Assembly: GCF_000143415.4 (NCBI RefSeq)
Contig: NW_003314266.1
Span: forward strand, 163,157 to 197,460
From: Selaginella moellendorffii
Taxonomy: Eukaryota > Streptophyta > Lycopodiopsida > Selaginellales > Selaginellaceae
Length of the DNA stretch: 34,304 nucleotides
Direction: 5' to 3'
Numbering within the stretch: the first letter of the stretch is position 1; every line of letters begins with the position of its first letter. The notes below the pieces were generated by a model that saw only the letters and a list, made by a program, of their open reading frames with translations, did no database searches and was not told the DNA's origin. The translations under genes were made by a program, and so were the position numbers. Positions 20,232-32,467 of this stretch are shown here, piece by piece.

Positions 20232-22450
20232 CATTTTCAAGGCCATTTCAGCGTATGCAGCACCCATACAGCCGTGAGGCAAAGGATCAAAATCCAGCAA
20301 GCTCTCGCCGCTGTCACCGTGACAGATAATTGAAGCCGACATAATTTTATTTTCCCTCAAGGGTCATCACGGTCAAATGAAACACCGGAAGTATTGGAGC
20401 TGCCTTCGACACGAAGTTTACGGTAGCAAGTTGCGGGAGTGAAGCAGCTGGCTTGCTGCAAACAGTTGGTTTGACTTAGCTACGAGCGGCTGGACGAGGC
20501 TCAGGCGGGTCTCGGAAGGTCTCAGGATAGACTTCAGCAAGTTGCGTTTCGACGCTCTGGATATGTGCAATGTGTGGCTACTAGGCGAGCCTGGATCGCC
20601 AGGCCAGAGTGTTGCTGCAAGCCGGGAACTCTGGTATTCGTGAGAACTCACAGATGTATCTACTCCAGCTCGGCAGGCATGCTTTCGGCAACTACAGAGA
20701 GAAATGTTCCGGCTTTGGAAGATGGCGATCCGGTTCGAATTCTCGGCCAACAGTCCTCTGGAGACAACGAGGTTGACAAAGGATACAAACTACCTGGACA
20801 AGGCTGTACTCTTATTCTAGTTCCGTCAGGCTTTCAAACAGGCTTTCTCCAGACGCTAAGATTTACACGGTTTTGCTCTGTTTGACCAAGGCAAGAGTGG
20901 ATGAGGCGTAGTTCTCTTGAAGCTGGTATGGTATTGCAACTTCTGGCTGAAAGCTTCTCGTCACCGACTGTTTCCATCATAGGCAGGAAACTTGTATGAA
21001 GTCTTTGACGCGGTGCCAGAGACGGAAGTTTCTCCAAACTGTGACTTCGACATGGAAATCTCGACATCTTCGCAAGGGAAAAAAGCTCGGAGGCATGCTG
21101 TGCCAGGCTCACAGGCCTGATCGTTCGAAACGTCGTCTGATTCACGAGGTAATGAAGGAGTCCAGGTGCTCGGCCGACGTGCCTGCTACGGAGGATTCCA
21201 GAAGCTTACGACAATGTGGTCACCTTCGTGTATAGCACTCTGCGGTGGAGGCTATCTCTTCTAACAGGTTCCTGAGCAGTGCTACGAGCAAATTCTTGAA
21301 AGGAAAGGAGCGAGCTAGTTTTGAGGCCGCGAGGACAGGTTTTGAGGCACCATAGCTTCCGGATTGAGGCACAACTCCAGGGTTTTACGGAGTTTGGAAA
21401 GTCGAGTAGAAACTCCAGGGTGATGCAGAAGCTGGAACAGATCCTTCAACAGATTTCTCGAGCATGACCAGTGGTGTGCAACCTCCACTTTGTCGAGACC
21501 TCAAGGGTGCTCAAGATGATATTTAGCTTCTCCTTGATGATGGAAAAACTGGCGGCAGCAACGATCTGAGGACGCACATATTTGAACTTCTGGACCAGCT
21601 GAGAATGGCAATGATACCGATTCTTCCCGTATATAATGTTGTGGTGGCAGTGCAAGTACATCGACCGCTTAAGCAGGAAAATATGGAAGGTGTTGAGTTT
21701 GGGGAGGTGGTAATGAAACACTTGTGCAAGTGACTGTTCTTTCATCAGCTTTTCTTTCAGAACAAGGTACGCGTTCGGGCGGCCTGCCATAGAAAGTGTC
21801 CAACGATCACTCACACCGGAGATATAGAGCTCATGGGCAGAGATGATTTGCTCACCTTGACGGTTGGACGAGGCAAAGGATCTAAATCCAGCAAGCTCTG
21901 GTCGCTCTACTTTGCGAGCTGGGATCACAGGAGTCAGGGAAATGCTAGAAGCGGAGTTCAAGGTGTTACTCAAGAATATAGTCACCTATAACGTTAATGC
22001 ATTGGAGCTGTTCCTCCCGATGAGGAACTTGAGAACTCTTTTGGCGGTGGTGATCACTACGTGCCCAAAACTACCTGGAGATGTCAGGTGCTCCCATTGC
22101 TGTTAACCACAACACTTTAGTGACTCTTCTCGGCTGCAAAGCAAGTGTTTTAGCTTCAGGCAGAGTGGATGAGGCGTAACAGGTGCTGATCTCTGATATT
22201 GCAACTTCCTCTTGTCACCAAGTGTTTTCACCATAGGTGGCCGGCAGATACTGTGACTTGAGACAAGGAAAGCTCGACATCTTCGTAGGGAAAAGCTTGC
22301 AGGCAAGCATGTTCCAGCTGCGCCAGGCTCACAGGCTCGATCCATGCTCCCAAAGGGATGGTGATGGCGGACGCAATGATTGCCGCAATCTCTCCTAAGA
22401 GCAGTGCTAAGAGCAAATGGTTGAAAAGGAACAGCGAGTACGAGAGTTTG
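20232..22450 (+). pseudogene. Decayed tandem TPR-like gene remnants (right copy)
   Basis: Counterpart of 1-2158 plus about 210 bp more. Fragments include 20565-20885 (106 aa, open, with FVRTHRCIYSSSAG) and later words such as ASGRVDEA and KLDIFVGKSLQASMFQLRQ, separated by stops and frame changes. The word GGCAAAGGATC..AATCCAGCAAGCTCT occurs near 20278 and again, altered, near 21875, and GTGGATGAGGCGTA occurs near 20897 and near 22166, so two related units are present in tandem. The TPR assignment is tentative. Confidence 0.4.
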
Positions 22451-22650
22451 CCAATAAATTAAAGGTTGAATTAAACATTTATTTTGACAGTAGCCCATTA
22501 GGTTTAAATTGATTAATTTAAAAGATGCTGCCATTTTCTGGGCAGATCCTTGAACTTGAGCTTCCTGGATGGTATTTCGAGCGCATCTGTCAGAGATTCA
22601 CCTCGAGAACATGAATGCCCTATGGATGAAGCTATTCTACAATGATCTTG
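22450..22650. other. Junction between block A and block B
   Basis: An AT-rich insert-like piece (22450-22530) is followed by a short open stretch at about 22546-22613 (ILELELPGWYFERIC, then a stop) preceded by an acceptor-like TTTTCTGGGCAG. It may be a stray exon remnant of the decayed gene. I see no complete gene here. Confidence 0.3.
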
Positions 22651-22720
22651 AGCACAAAACCGAGTAGATCAACACAACCTTTGAAGTTATTAATCAACAA
22701 AATCCATGGAAAACGATGCT

Positions 22721-23367
22721 CTACGTCATGCTCACGAGCTCCCGGAGCCTCTGCACGAGAGCATTATCGATCTGGAACGTCCTCTCAATGACAGCGTCCA
22801 AGATAGGCGGGTTCGAGCCAAACACGGCCTTGGCAACCTGGGAGACTCCGGGGTTCTGCGAGTTGAACCCGGCCACCGCCACCGCGGGCTCTCTGCCAGT
22901 GTTGATCTGGAAGTGAACCAGTCCTCGAGGGAAGACGAAGAGCTCGCCGGGATTGATTGTCTGAGCGAAGAGCTGGTTATCCGGTGCAGTGGTGACAAAG
23001 CCCACGTGGACGAGGAAGAGGAGCTCGGTTCCTTGTGGATGGGGTTGACACCGCCGCGAGCGTAGTCAAGGCGCGCAAACGAGACGCCCAGAGTGTTGAG
23101 TCCAGGGAAATTGCCAACGTTTGCAGCATTGACGGCGGAGCCGAGCCTGTTGCTGGTGTTGCCCGGCCTGAGCAAGCCCGACTTGAAGTCCTCAGCCACC
23201 ACCGCTGCCATGGGCTTGCATACCTTGCCATTGATGATGATAGTGCTGTTGTTGTCTGTGACACAGACGCCCTGGAGCATGTCCTTGTCAGTAGCGAGGA
23301 CGAGTGGGGGTGGCGAGTGCGCAAAGATCAAGTTGGTGATGAGAATTGCCTGCATTGTTGCCGCCAT
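22721..23367 (-). pseudogene. Germin-like gene, broken copy
   Basis: Inverted paralogue of 6295-6966. The signal peptide and first half are open from the ATG at 23367, and the second half is open in another frame down to the same stop. In germin box 1 a net 10-bp loss replaces the segment coding the HxH metal ligands and shifts the frame; a separate 12-bp loss lies about 20 bp further on. One codon is also missing after LLR. Box 2 (FPRGLVHFQINTG) is intact in the shifted frame. A protein made from the first ATG would lose its metal site and cupin fold, so I call it a pseudogene. The TATA box and leader are retained, so a transcript is possible. Confidence 0.88.
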
Positions 23368-23689
23368 GGAATGAGAGAAACGATGAAGAACTATCCTTGA
23401 CCTGAGACACTGTCGAGAGGGGTTTATAAAAAGGGTCTAGGACGATCTAACACCTCTAATTGACACTAGACTTGCATGGCCTTCCTCATCCATTGATCAT
23501 TGTAAGTTGAAACTATCCAATAACCATATTAACATTAATTTATATCATTTATGAATAATTTATCTTGCAAAGAATTTGAAGATCTATCTGGAAGATTTGG
23601 AAGGTTGAGTTCCAGTGCAACCAAGAAGATGAGATTCTTGGAAGATCTATAGCGACCAAACATCCTCACTTGGATGTTTCTTCATTGTG

Positions 23690-23860
23690 GCATTGGAAGC
23701 ACACTACCCAGATCCCCAACATATGTGTGCTTTGCATGATCTCGCTCCACAATACCACATCCTTGGAAGGAATCTCCCAAAAAAATTTCATGGCCTTGAT
23801 GATATCCCCAATCTATATTGTGTTTCATAGAACAATATTGTGTGCTTGATTTAGCACTTT
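23690..23860 (-). pseudogene. PPR remnant, second copy
   Basis: The minus strand matches the PPR remnant upstream of the intact germin (5808-6000), but with more substitutions and stops. The match ends near 23855. It shows that the remnant and the germin were duplicated as one block. Confidence 0.6.
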
Positions 23861-25290
23861 ATTTTTCTTCTTTTAAACCAACTAGAAAAGAGGCAATTAT
23901 TTGATGAAAAAGCCCTTCATGGGATCTTTGATGGATTAGAAGGTGACTTCTATTTCTGCACTTTCTATGCTATACATTTGAATAATGAGATTGGACAAGA
24001 GTCATCTTAGGCTCCTCCTGCTAAAATCTACATATGGATTCACTTGCATTTTTATCAAGATTAATTTTTAGAGTTTTTTTTGGCTAATGTGGAACACAGA
24101 AAATATATTATGTGTATTAAAGTAGAAAAAGACCTTGAACTGCTAGAAGATATTGGTTCAATATAGAATGATGTTCAAAATTTAAAATCTTTTAAATGAA
24201 AACTTTTGGAAACTTTTAAAGATTGAATAAACCAAGAGCTTTCTAGAGGGGTTTAACTGTAAGCAACCAAAGAGAACAACTCAAGAAATGATTTATAAAG
24301 TTCAAATATAAAGGGAAAAGGCCTATAAACAAAAGTGCACCCCTTTTTCCAATTGGTTAATAGTCTTGGGATATTTAGGGTTAATCGTCCTTGGGTTTGA
24401 ATAGTATTGGGCTGAGTAATCTCCTGAGAAGACCAAATTCAAGAGCTTACATTAACCCCTCATTGATTAATTATATCCTTAACTATTTATTATCAATTAC
24501 CAACTCAAAATCATAGGTAGTATGATTGTTTTTATGTTTAAAGTTTTATAAGTTTTAAAAGTTTTTTTAGTGCATCACTGGTTTGTTGAGATATATTGCA
24601 TTCGAAACTTTCCAAACCAATTTATACTTTTGTTAACATCATGCACTTAAAGTTTATGAAGGAGATCCCACTCTTTTATATTAGTTAATAATATTATTCA
24701 ACAATATATTTTGATTGGTAGAAAATGTATTTTTCTTTAAATTATTAGTTTTTATTATTTATTTATTGAATGTTAGTGATATATATTGTGAGTAATAAAT
24801 AGTTTATATGCTATAATACTATAATTAACATATTACTTAGGCAGGGTATTTTATATATATATATAGACCTTACCCCCCAGAAGATGAAATGTAAGGTGAT
24901 GATAATAAGTCAAATGAAACATCTAGAGCTTTTGCAGAGCAATTATAGATTGCTATGAGAATCTAAAGTTACATTAGTTCATTATTAAATCCTGATGAAC
25001 TAATTACAACTCTGTGTATAACTACTAAACATTCAAACCAATCTTGAAGCTATAATTTTGAAATAAGGGATTTTGAGAGCCATTACAATTTGTAAAGCAT
25101 CACTACAATAAATGATACATCATGCTTCTTAGTCTACCCACCAACCATCCTCCAAGACTATTACTAACTCAAACTCACAACCATCAGCAAAATTTACCTT
25201 TGCATCTTCCCTTTGGTCAACATCCAAGATTTGTGTTAACTCGAACTCATGACCTTTGTTTTCATTTAACACCACACATGGGAAGTCAAA
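23860..25290. other. AT-rich gene-free stretch
   Basis: There is no ORF with coding character and no splice pattern. The segment at about 24270-24450 is a dispersed repeat related to 33850-34040. Confidence 0.6.
24270..24450 (+). repeat. Dispersed repeat, copy 1
   Basis: A stretch of about 180 bp (GCAACCAAAGAGAAC onward, through ATAAAGGGAAAAGG and AGTGCACCCCTTTTTCC) matches 33850-34040 in direct orientation with many substitutions. It flanks the LTR element at a distance of about 0.85 kb and is not its target-site duplication. Confidence 0.75.
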
Positions 25291-26436
25291 TTTCGCGAAT
25301 ATGATTTCGGGTATTGAAAGTTATTTGTCAGCTAGTCCTTTCAAATATTTTTTCTTTACTACCACGATGGCAAGAGGTTGGTATTGTTGGACCCTTTATT
25401 AATCCCTCTTGTTCAAGTGTTAGTAAATTGGACTTTGCATCAATATTTAGCTGGATGAGCATAAGGATGGAATTTGTAAGTGTCTATTTAGCCAAGTATA
25501 CTTGGCCTGGCTTTTTAATTCTCTTTTGCTCTGTCTTGCATTAACTTGACAAGAACCCTTGTGTATTGAGACTAGTCCCTCAATATCGCTAAATGACAGC
25601 TTACCGTGTCTGTTAAACACTTTTGTTATCATGCCCTTTGTATTAGTCTCATTTCAGTCCCAAATGCTATTTATGGAAAGTGTCTAGATTCACTCATTTG
25701 GCATATCTACAAAATGTAGAGATCAGCCTGAACACAATGGTGTTCATCCTGTGTCCAAATTCGCAATCTAAGAACATTCCATATTTAGTAAGTTTTGAGC
25801 TTGTCCTAGAGACTAACTCTTGATACTAAGGGAGGATTGAGCCCAAAGCATGTGTTCCTCAAGGGGGGGGGGGGGGGGGACTGTGGGTGGTTTCAAATGT
25901 ATAGTAAGGATAATGGGTAGGTCGGGCATGGCTGACTAACCTGAGGCATAGTCTAACTCCCACTTGTATGCCTATCTTTATTCTACGTCTGATCTGGGTT
26001 TAAACCCAAGTTCCATTCCATGCTAACTGATGGAGTACCCATGTCCTTACATTAGGCCACCGGTATGCCAAAATAGCACTAGACTCTGTTTGGCTCTGTT
26101 TTGCGTGTTGGTTCTAGCATTGGGATGCTGATTATTCCAAAACTGTTTCAAGTTGCTCTGGGCTCCTGTCCCTTCGCTCCTTTGGTTATATGCTCGGGAG
26201 TTGCTTCGTGGTCCGGTTCCGTCACTCCTTGGCGCCATGCTTGGGAGTTTGGCACCATTCTTTTGTTTAGTGGCTCAAGGCCTTGAACCTCAGGTTCCAC
26301 ACCACTATCCTTTGGACACGTGATATGTGACACGTGCCATCTGTCACGTGGCACAAAGAGGGTTTAGGTTCAGCTTCATGATGTTATCCTATGGTAAATC
26401 ACCATAGAATAAAAGGTAGAAACCATGTGCATTACA
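25291..26436 (+). repeat. Left LTR
   Basis: 1146 bp, matching 31949-33105 throughout. It contains a run of 17 G at 25863-25879, a cluster of CACGTG words at about 26317-26349 and a hairpin near its 3' end (26387-26408). Confidence 0.88.
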
Positions 26437-26438
26437 TT

Positions 26439-26450
26439 TGGTATCAAAGG
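26439..26450 (+). other. Primer-binding site
   Basis: TGGTATCAAAGG begins two bases after the LTR end. It agrees with 10 of 12 positions of the initiator tRNA-Met type site common in plant LTR elements, and it fixes the element's orientation as plus. Confidence 0.75.
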
Positions 26451-29400
26451 ATGAGTCTCAACAAGTACTATTCAATGAGATTGAGCAAGTAGTCTCATTG
26501 CATATGCAGAGATAAAAATGATGATCCAAGTGGGTACACATTTGGGTGCAAAAGCTTCGAATGGTTCTTAAGGTATGGATTTTATTTCCTTTCGTACCTT
26601 ATTATGTGCTCTTAGGCTCATAAGAGGGATTAAGTTGTTCCATTTAGCACGAGTTTGTGCTTGGGTTCATGAGTGAGGCACATTAACAACTCAAGGTTAC
26701 ACTTTGAGTTGGCAGGATTAATGTTAGCCTATCGTTGGTTCCATGAGTTGTTTTTTATACCATAGGTAGAAGTAAACATTCCCTAGGTTTGCTATGAGTG
26801 GTAAATAGGCTGGTCCATAGCTTTTTAGCACGACATTAGTGGATCCTTCCTATGTATGATTACAAGTGGATCAACCAAGATTATAGGGATTAGTCTATTA
26901 ATTCAAGTAATCATTGCCGTGCTCTCTCATAAACTTTTCTTGGATTAGACTAAAGGCAGTGTGAAAGCAAACTTAAGGTTTAGTCAAAGATGAAACCGAA
27001 AAGAGAGTTGTCAAGGACGAAGGATCAAATACGTAAATCATTTTCTCTTTTTAAAAAGATGATTTGCAACAAAATGATGACTCATTGCTCGTGTTCACAT
27101 CATGCAATCAAAAGTCCCTACCTTGATGCATGTTCGTAATGATGGTCTTACAAGTGGTGAGTTATGGGATGGATAGCAGTGAAGCGCTAAACCATTTTGT
27201 CTAAGCTTGTTGTTGAAGGACTTGGGTTACAATGCTCAATTCTTTTTTGGGGAACCTTGCTATTGCTCCTTGATTAGTTTGGTGTTAAATTAGTTTTGAG
27301 TTTGGTCAGAAAGAGAGTGGTATGAGCTTGTCCATGTTGTGAATAAAAGTTAGTGGTGTTGGGTGTTATAAATCTCTATCGGTGGAATGTGACATTTATG
27401 TTGCATTTTGTCGAATCGAGTTAGCATTTGATACTCACATAAACCTTTGTAGTAGTGGTATGGGCCTTGCTCGTGGTGTTGCTTGATTGATGATCAAGTC
27501 ATTGTGATTTTATATCATATCCATGTGATAATGAGTAATGTGTTTACGAAGTTGCTTGGTTAAATGATGATCAACCCCAAAGTGGTTGATGGAGAAGCTA
27601 GTCTACTTGCACGTAGTAGCATTGTAATAGCTTTAACTAGATTCTCAATGTTGGTCCATTATGCTAAGGTGTAGTTGGTACGTTAGTTCCTTGAGTTTGC
27701 CTATTGAGGTGTTGGAAAGGTTATAGCATTCATTTGCTATAGCTTGTCGATTGATTCGTTAACACTTGGAGTAGATTGTTAGATGGAGAAGATGTGTAGT
27801 TGAAGCATTGACATCACTAACATTTGTGTTAGTGGAAGTAGCATTGTTATTTCAAGTGATGAGGGTTTTCCTTAGAGCTTGATTTTCTATGTCATTTTTT
27901 TTGTTAGTGTTGGGCTTCACATTGGATCATCCAAAGCTTAATCATGAAGACCACATCTTCAGATATCCACATTGCACTAACACTCTTCTTCAACCACCTT
28001 CAAGATGTTCATGTTGCATTTTGTGGTTGGTGTTGAATGTCGAAAGTATGGGCAAAAAGATGTTCAAGGCTAAAGCATACTATGGGTCATGAGAATGTGT
28101 GTTGAGGTGAACCTATGTGAAGTTATTGGTAGGAAGAAGTTGATTGAGTCTTGAAAGTTTGTATTCTTAGACTTAAAATCATTCTTTCTCTAGGATGGAA
28201 AATTTTTCATAAATTTTCTATTGATTTGTTAATTATTTTGCTCGAAAACCATTCCATTTTCGCAAGTTAGTACAAACTAGTGAAGGGGTTGAAGTTAACT
28301 TTGGTTAGTTTAGACCTTAGTAGGTAGTTTGTATAATGCGACCCAAAAGGGATGCTGACTTTTGGGGCTAAAGCAATTGAGTTGGATAAAGTCTGGAATT
28401 GGTGTAAAAACGTGGTTGTTACACTTTTCTAAGAAAGATGACTCTTGTGCCTTTCTTCTGTAGCATTATACTTGGTGGTAAGTTGCACCTTGCATTTCGT
28501 AGGACTCTATGAGAGTAGTGAGCTCTCACTGATTTTGACTTGGTCTTGGTGGTCTTGTGCCTTGGCTAAGGATAGTGATGTCCAACTTAGTTGTTTGCAG
28601 TTAAAATGTTAGTACCCGTACTATAGCTTTATCTATAAAAAAGTTGTGTACCAACATGAGTCCATCTCATGGTTTTCATTTTAGGCTGAGTGTTGATCAT
28701 GCATAGTTAGCCTCTTCAAAGCATGCTCAAAGCTATTAGTTAAACATGTTGGTGGGCTTATCGCGGTTGAGTTGAATTCAAGTGGTCATTTAGTTTGTGC
28801 TTGTCCATGAACCTTTATCTCATACATGAGGTATTACGTTCATATTGAACAAAGTATATAACTTGATGACAAAAGTTTAGTATTTCGGTTTTGTGGAAAG
28901 CAAGTTGGAGATTGATTGTTGGTTGCTTTATGACTAGTGATTGCTTGTAAACTTTGTTAAGGACTGTTTGACACTTGCTTCACTTGATGATGATTTAGTA
29001 GTGATAAATTTGCTTTACCGGATGGTGTTGTGGAGGATCGTGTCGTTGGACTTACATGCTTTTTCCATGTTGGCATGTCGACTCTACCTCTATCAATATC
29101 ATTTGGTTGTGTTTAGTTTATAGTATTGGATTTTATCGAGTCTTGGATGTGGTGATTCACTCCTTGATGATGTGTTATTTGAAACTAAGTATTGTTGAAG
29201 GATTAGTCTCGGATATTGAGTAAAGTATCTTCGACTTTGGTTAACTTAGTTGCTAAAGAGCTTTGAGTGATGATTCACTCTTACTTTCTTTTAACTTTGT
29301 TCTAGTGTTGATAGCATTGAAGTGATGCCTTGTCATTGACAATATTGATATTGAGATTTGAGTGAAATAAGATATCTCTCTTTAGGGTTGATATTGAGTT

Positions 29401-31324
29401 TCATTAGTCTTGATGAAGATAGTGTTGATGATTTAGTTGTAGCTTTATATTATTGGCATTCATGCATTCGCTAGTTAGCAACTATGTTGACGTTCAAATG
29501 AACTGAGTGGCAAGTTTGAGTTAGTTATATTCTAGATGAGATTGTTTAATAGGGTTGAGCTTTAAGCTTTTCCTTGAAAAGTGATTCAGTCGTAGACTAT
29601 ATGCTAACTCTACTAAAGAAAGAGTTAGTGATCAATATTGGAATGTTTGAATCCTTATTGGATTTGAGTTGAAATATATATTGATCATTGATAGTTCTTT
29701 TTGTGCTTGTTATCAAGTGAATTACGTCTTGCTATAGATGGATTCATGGAGGATTGGTTTGATGATCACTTGTTGAGTATAACTTTGTTGTGTTTGGCTT
29801 TGGATTGATGCATATATGTTCTTCATTAGCTTTGCATTATGATGTTTAGTTTATGGATGTGTTGAGGAGGATGTTATGGGTTATACCATGATTTTCTTCT
29901 TTAGTATTGAAATTAGTTCATACGAGACTCGTGATCATTGCTAAACATAACTTGGCTATAGACTTCTTCAAGCTTTTGGTTCCTTAAATTTTATGCTCAT
30001 TGTTTCATTTGTTAGAAGTTGTTGGGGAAGGCATTTTGCTCTTTAGCTTTGATGTTGAAGTTAGTATTTGCATTTAGCAATCATTAGTGGTGATTGACTA
30101 TCAATTATGATGGTCAATTATCCTTGTCAGAGGTTTTGCTTGATTGTTGTTGATATAGAATGATTCGTTGTTCTTTGGAATGGTGGATTCCTTCTTTGAC
30201 GATGATTATGCATGTCTTTTATTGATGGGATAATTGATGATCTTTCATAATGGTTGTTCTCTTTGATGGTTTTTGGTTTTTGTTCTCTTTGATGGTTTTT
30301 GGTTTTTCGTAAAACCACATATTCTTTGTGGTTTGCTCTAGATTGGTCTCTTGGGTTTGAGACATCAGTAGAATATTGCTGACACTTGCTTAAGAAACTT
30401 AAGTTCCTTGGTGTTGTTTGCTGGGATCGATTCAGATTAGCTAGTGTGATAATTAGCATGACCGAATATTTGTTGATCTTGCCACATTCATTCTGTTCTG
30501 TTAATTATTACTCGAGTTAGTTTCGATAGATTAGAAAGTTATTTCCTTCAGGTGATACATTTGCGAGCATCTTGCTTGCCAATCAATGATACTTTGAGTT
30601 CTATGAGTTAACTTTCATAAGTTTTTTGGCATTCTTTCTACAATCTTTGATAGTTAAATTTTGTCATCGAGTTTTCTCACTGACTATTGAATTTTATTGG
30701 ATGGTGAATCTTGTGTTTATTAATTATAATGATCTTAGTGATTCCTGTACTATACTACTGGTTTATCAGATGATAACTTAATTGGAATACTTTTGTGTTC
30801 TAATCTAAGATCTAATCATTGATACTTACGTCTCTAAGATATCATTGTCTCTGACTTTGATATTGTTCATTTATTAATTTTTGAGTTTGGGCCAGTATAG
30901 GCAGACTAGCTTCGGCACTTCATGTGCATGGTGAAATCTCTAGTCATAGGGTAGCTACTGTCGACTGGTCACATCACCCGCCTCCCTATCGATTTTCCTT
31001 ATTCTGTTCAAGGGCATGAGGCGTGTAAACAACTCTAACTACCCTGTTTACAATAGTCTATCTAAACCTTACTGACAGGTTTGGTTTCTTTACTCAAGAG
31101 GGTTGAGGCCTCTGGCTTCTCTTTCTATGTCCCTACGGGCAGGGGCGTATCACACTTTTGTAAACTTTTGTCATTTCTTTATTGGCAATGGCCGGAAGGT
31201 GTCTAAGTGGGTAGCGCATTTGCGTTAGACAAAGAGGTTACCCTAACTCATTTAAGTTGGTGCATTTCTCACATAGTGTGAATATTGTGAACTTTTTCTG
31301 GAGTTGTTTCCTTAGTAGTATTCT
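26451..31324. other. Interior of the LTR element, no coding motifs
   Basis: The sequence is T- and G-rich with recurrent TTGATGA/GTTGAGT words. The longest open frames are 60-110 aa in both directions and look random. A 26-bp tandem repeat (GTTCTCTTTGATGG onward, twice) lies at 30256-30307. I recognise no gene. Confidence 0.6.
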
Positions 31325-32467
31325 AGACTGGAGTATGCATCGACAAGGACGTCGATCTTCCCTAGGGGGCGAGAGTGTCGCAAATGTGACTTTGGGTATC
31401 GAAAATTACCTGTCGGCTAGTCTTTTCAGATATTCTTTCCTTACTGTCACGAAGTAGGAAGTCAGTATTGCTAGACCCTTTATCAGTCCCTTTTGTTCAA
31501 ATGTTAGTAAATTGGACTTTGCATCTGTACTTGGCCAGATGAGCATAAGGACGGAATTCTTAGGTGTCTATTTAGCCAAGCCTACTTGGCCTGGTTTTTT
31601 AATTCTCTTTTACTCTATCTTGTACTGGCTTGACAAGAACCCTCGCATATTGAGACTAGTCCCTCAATATCGCTAAATGATAGCTTACCATGTCTGCCAA
31701 ACACCTTTGCTATCATGCCCTTTGTATTAGTTTCATTTATAGAATATTATAGAATATATTTATAGAAAGTGTCTAGATTTGCTCATTTGGCATATCTACG
31801 GAATGTAGAGATCGGCCTAAACACAATGGTGTTCGTCTCATGTCCAAATTCGTAATCTAAGGATATTCCATATTTAGTAAGTTTCGAGCTTGTCCCAGAG
31901 ACTGAATATGCATCAACAAGGATGTCGATATTCCCTAGAGGGCGAGAGTGTCGCGAATGTGACTTCGGGTATCGAAAGTTACCTATTGGCTAGTCTTTTC
32001 AGATATTCTTTCCTTACTGTCACGACAGTAGGAGGTCGGTATTGCTAGACCCTTTATCAGTCCCTTTTGTTCAAGTGTTAATAAACTCGACTTTGCATCT
32101 GTACTTAGCTGAATGAGCATAAGGACGGAATTCTTAGGTGTCTATTTAGCCAAGCCTATTTGGCCTGGCTTTTTAGTTCTATTTTACTTTATCTTGCATT
32201 GGCTTGACAAGAACCCTCGCATATTGAGACTAGTCCCTCAATATCGTTAGATGATAGCTTACCATGTCTGCTAAACACCTTTGCTATTATGCCCTTTGTT
32301 TTAGTTTCATTTTGGTCCCAAATGTTATTTATGGAAAGTGTCTAGATTTGCTCATTTGGCATATCTACGGAATGTAGAGATTGGCTTGAACACAATGGTA
32401 TTCGTCCCATGTCCAAATTCGTAATCTAAGGACATTCCATATTTAGTAAGTTTTGAGCTTGTCCCAG
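31325..32467 (+). repeat. Tandem duplication of the polypurine-LTR junction
   Basis: Two units of about 570 bp (31325-31898 and 31899-32467) each contain ATGCATC.ACAAGGA.GTCGAT, the purine tract and the first 520 or so bases of the LTR. Both junctions and the end carry AGACT, so the duplication probably arose through that 5-bp microhomology. The result is a truncated extra LTR piece in front of the full right LTR. Confidence 0.85.

Larger units (their letters stand above)
16880..22239. repeat. Right arm of large inverted duplication (block A)
   Basis: Inverted match of 1-5460. It carries the plus-strand membrane-protein gene and the decayed TPR-like remnants. Its pairing with the left arm runs off the window start at 22239; sequence beyond this point in the right arm has no partner inside the window until block B at about 22650. 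Confidence 0.93.

Noticed and set aside
26047-26354. Overlapping short frames in the LTRs, repeated at 32721-33023
   Set aside because: They occur in both LTRs only because the LTRs are copies; their sequences differ by stops and shifts and have no coding character.
30127-30459. A 110-codon minus-strand frame in the LTR element interior
   Set aside because: Its low-complexity Asn/Gln/Lys composition comes from T-rich DNA and tandem repeats; there is no gag or pol motif.
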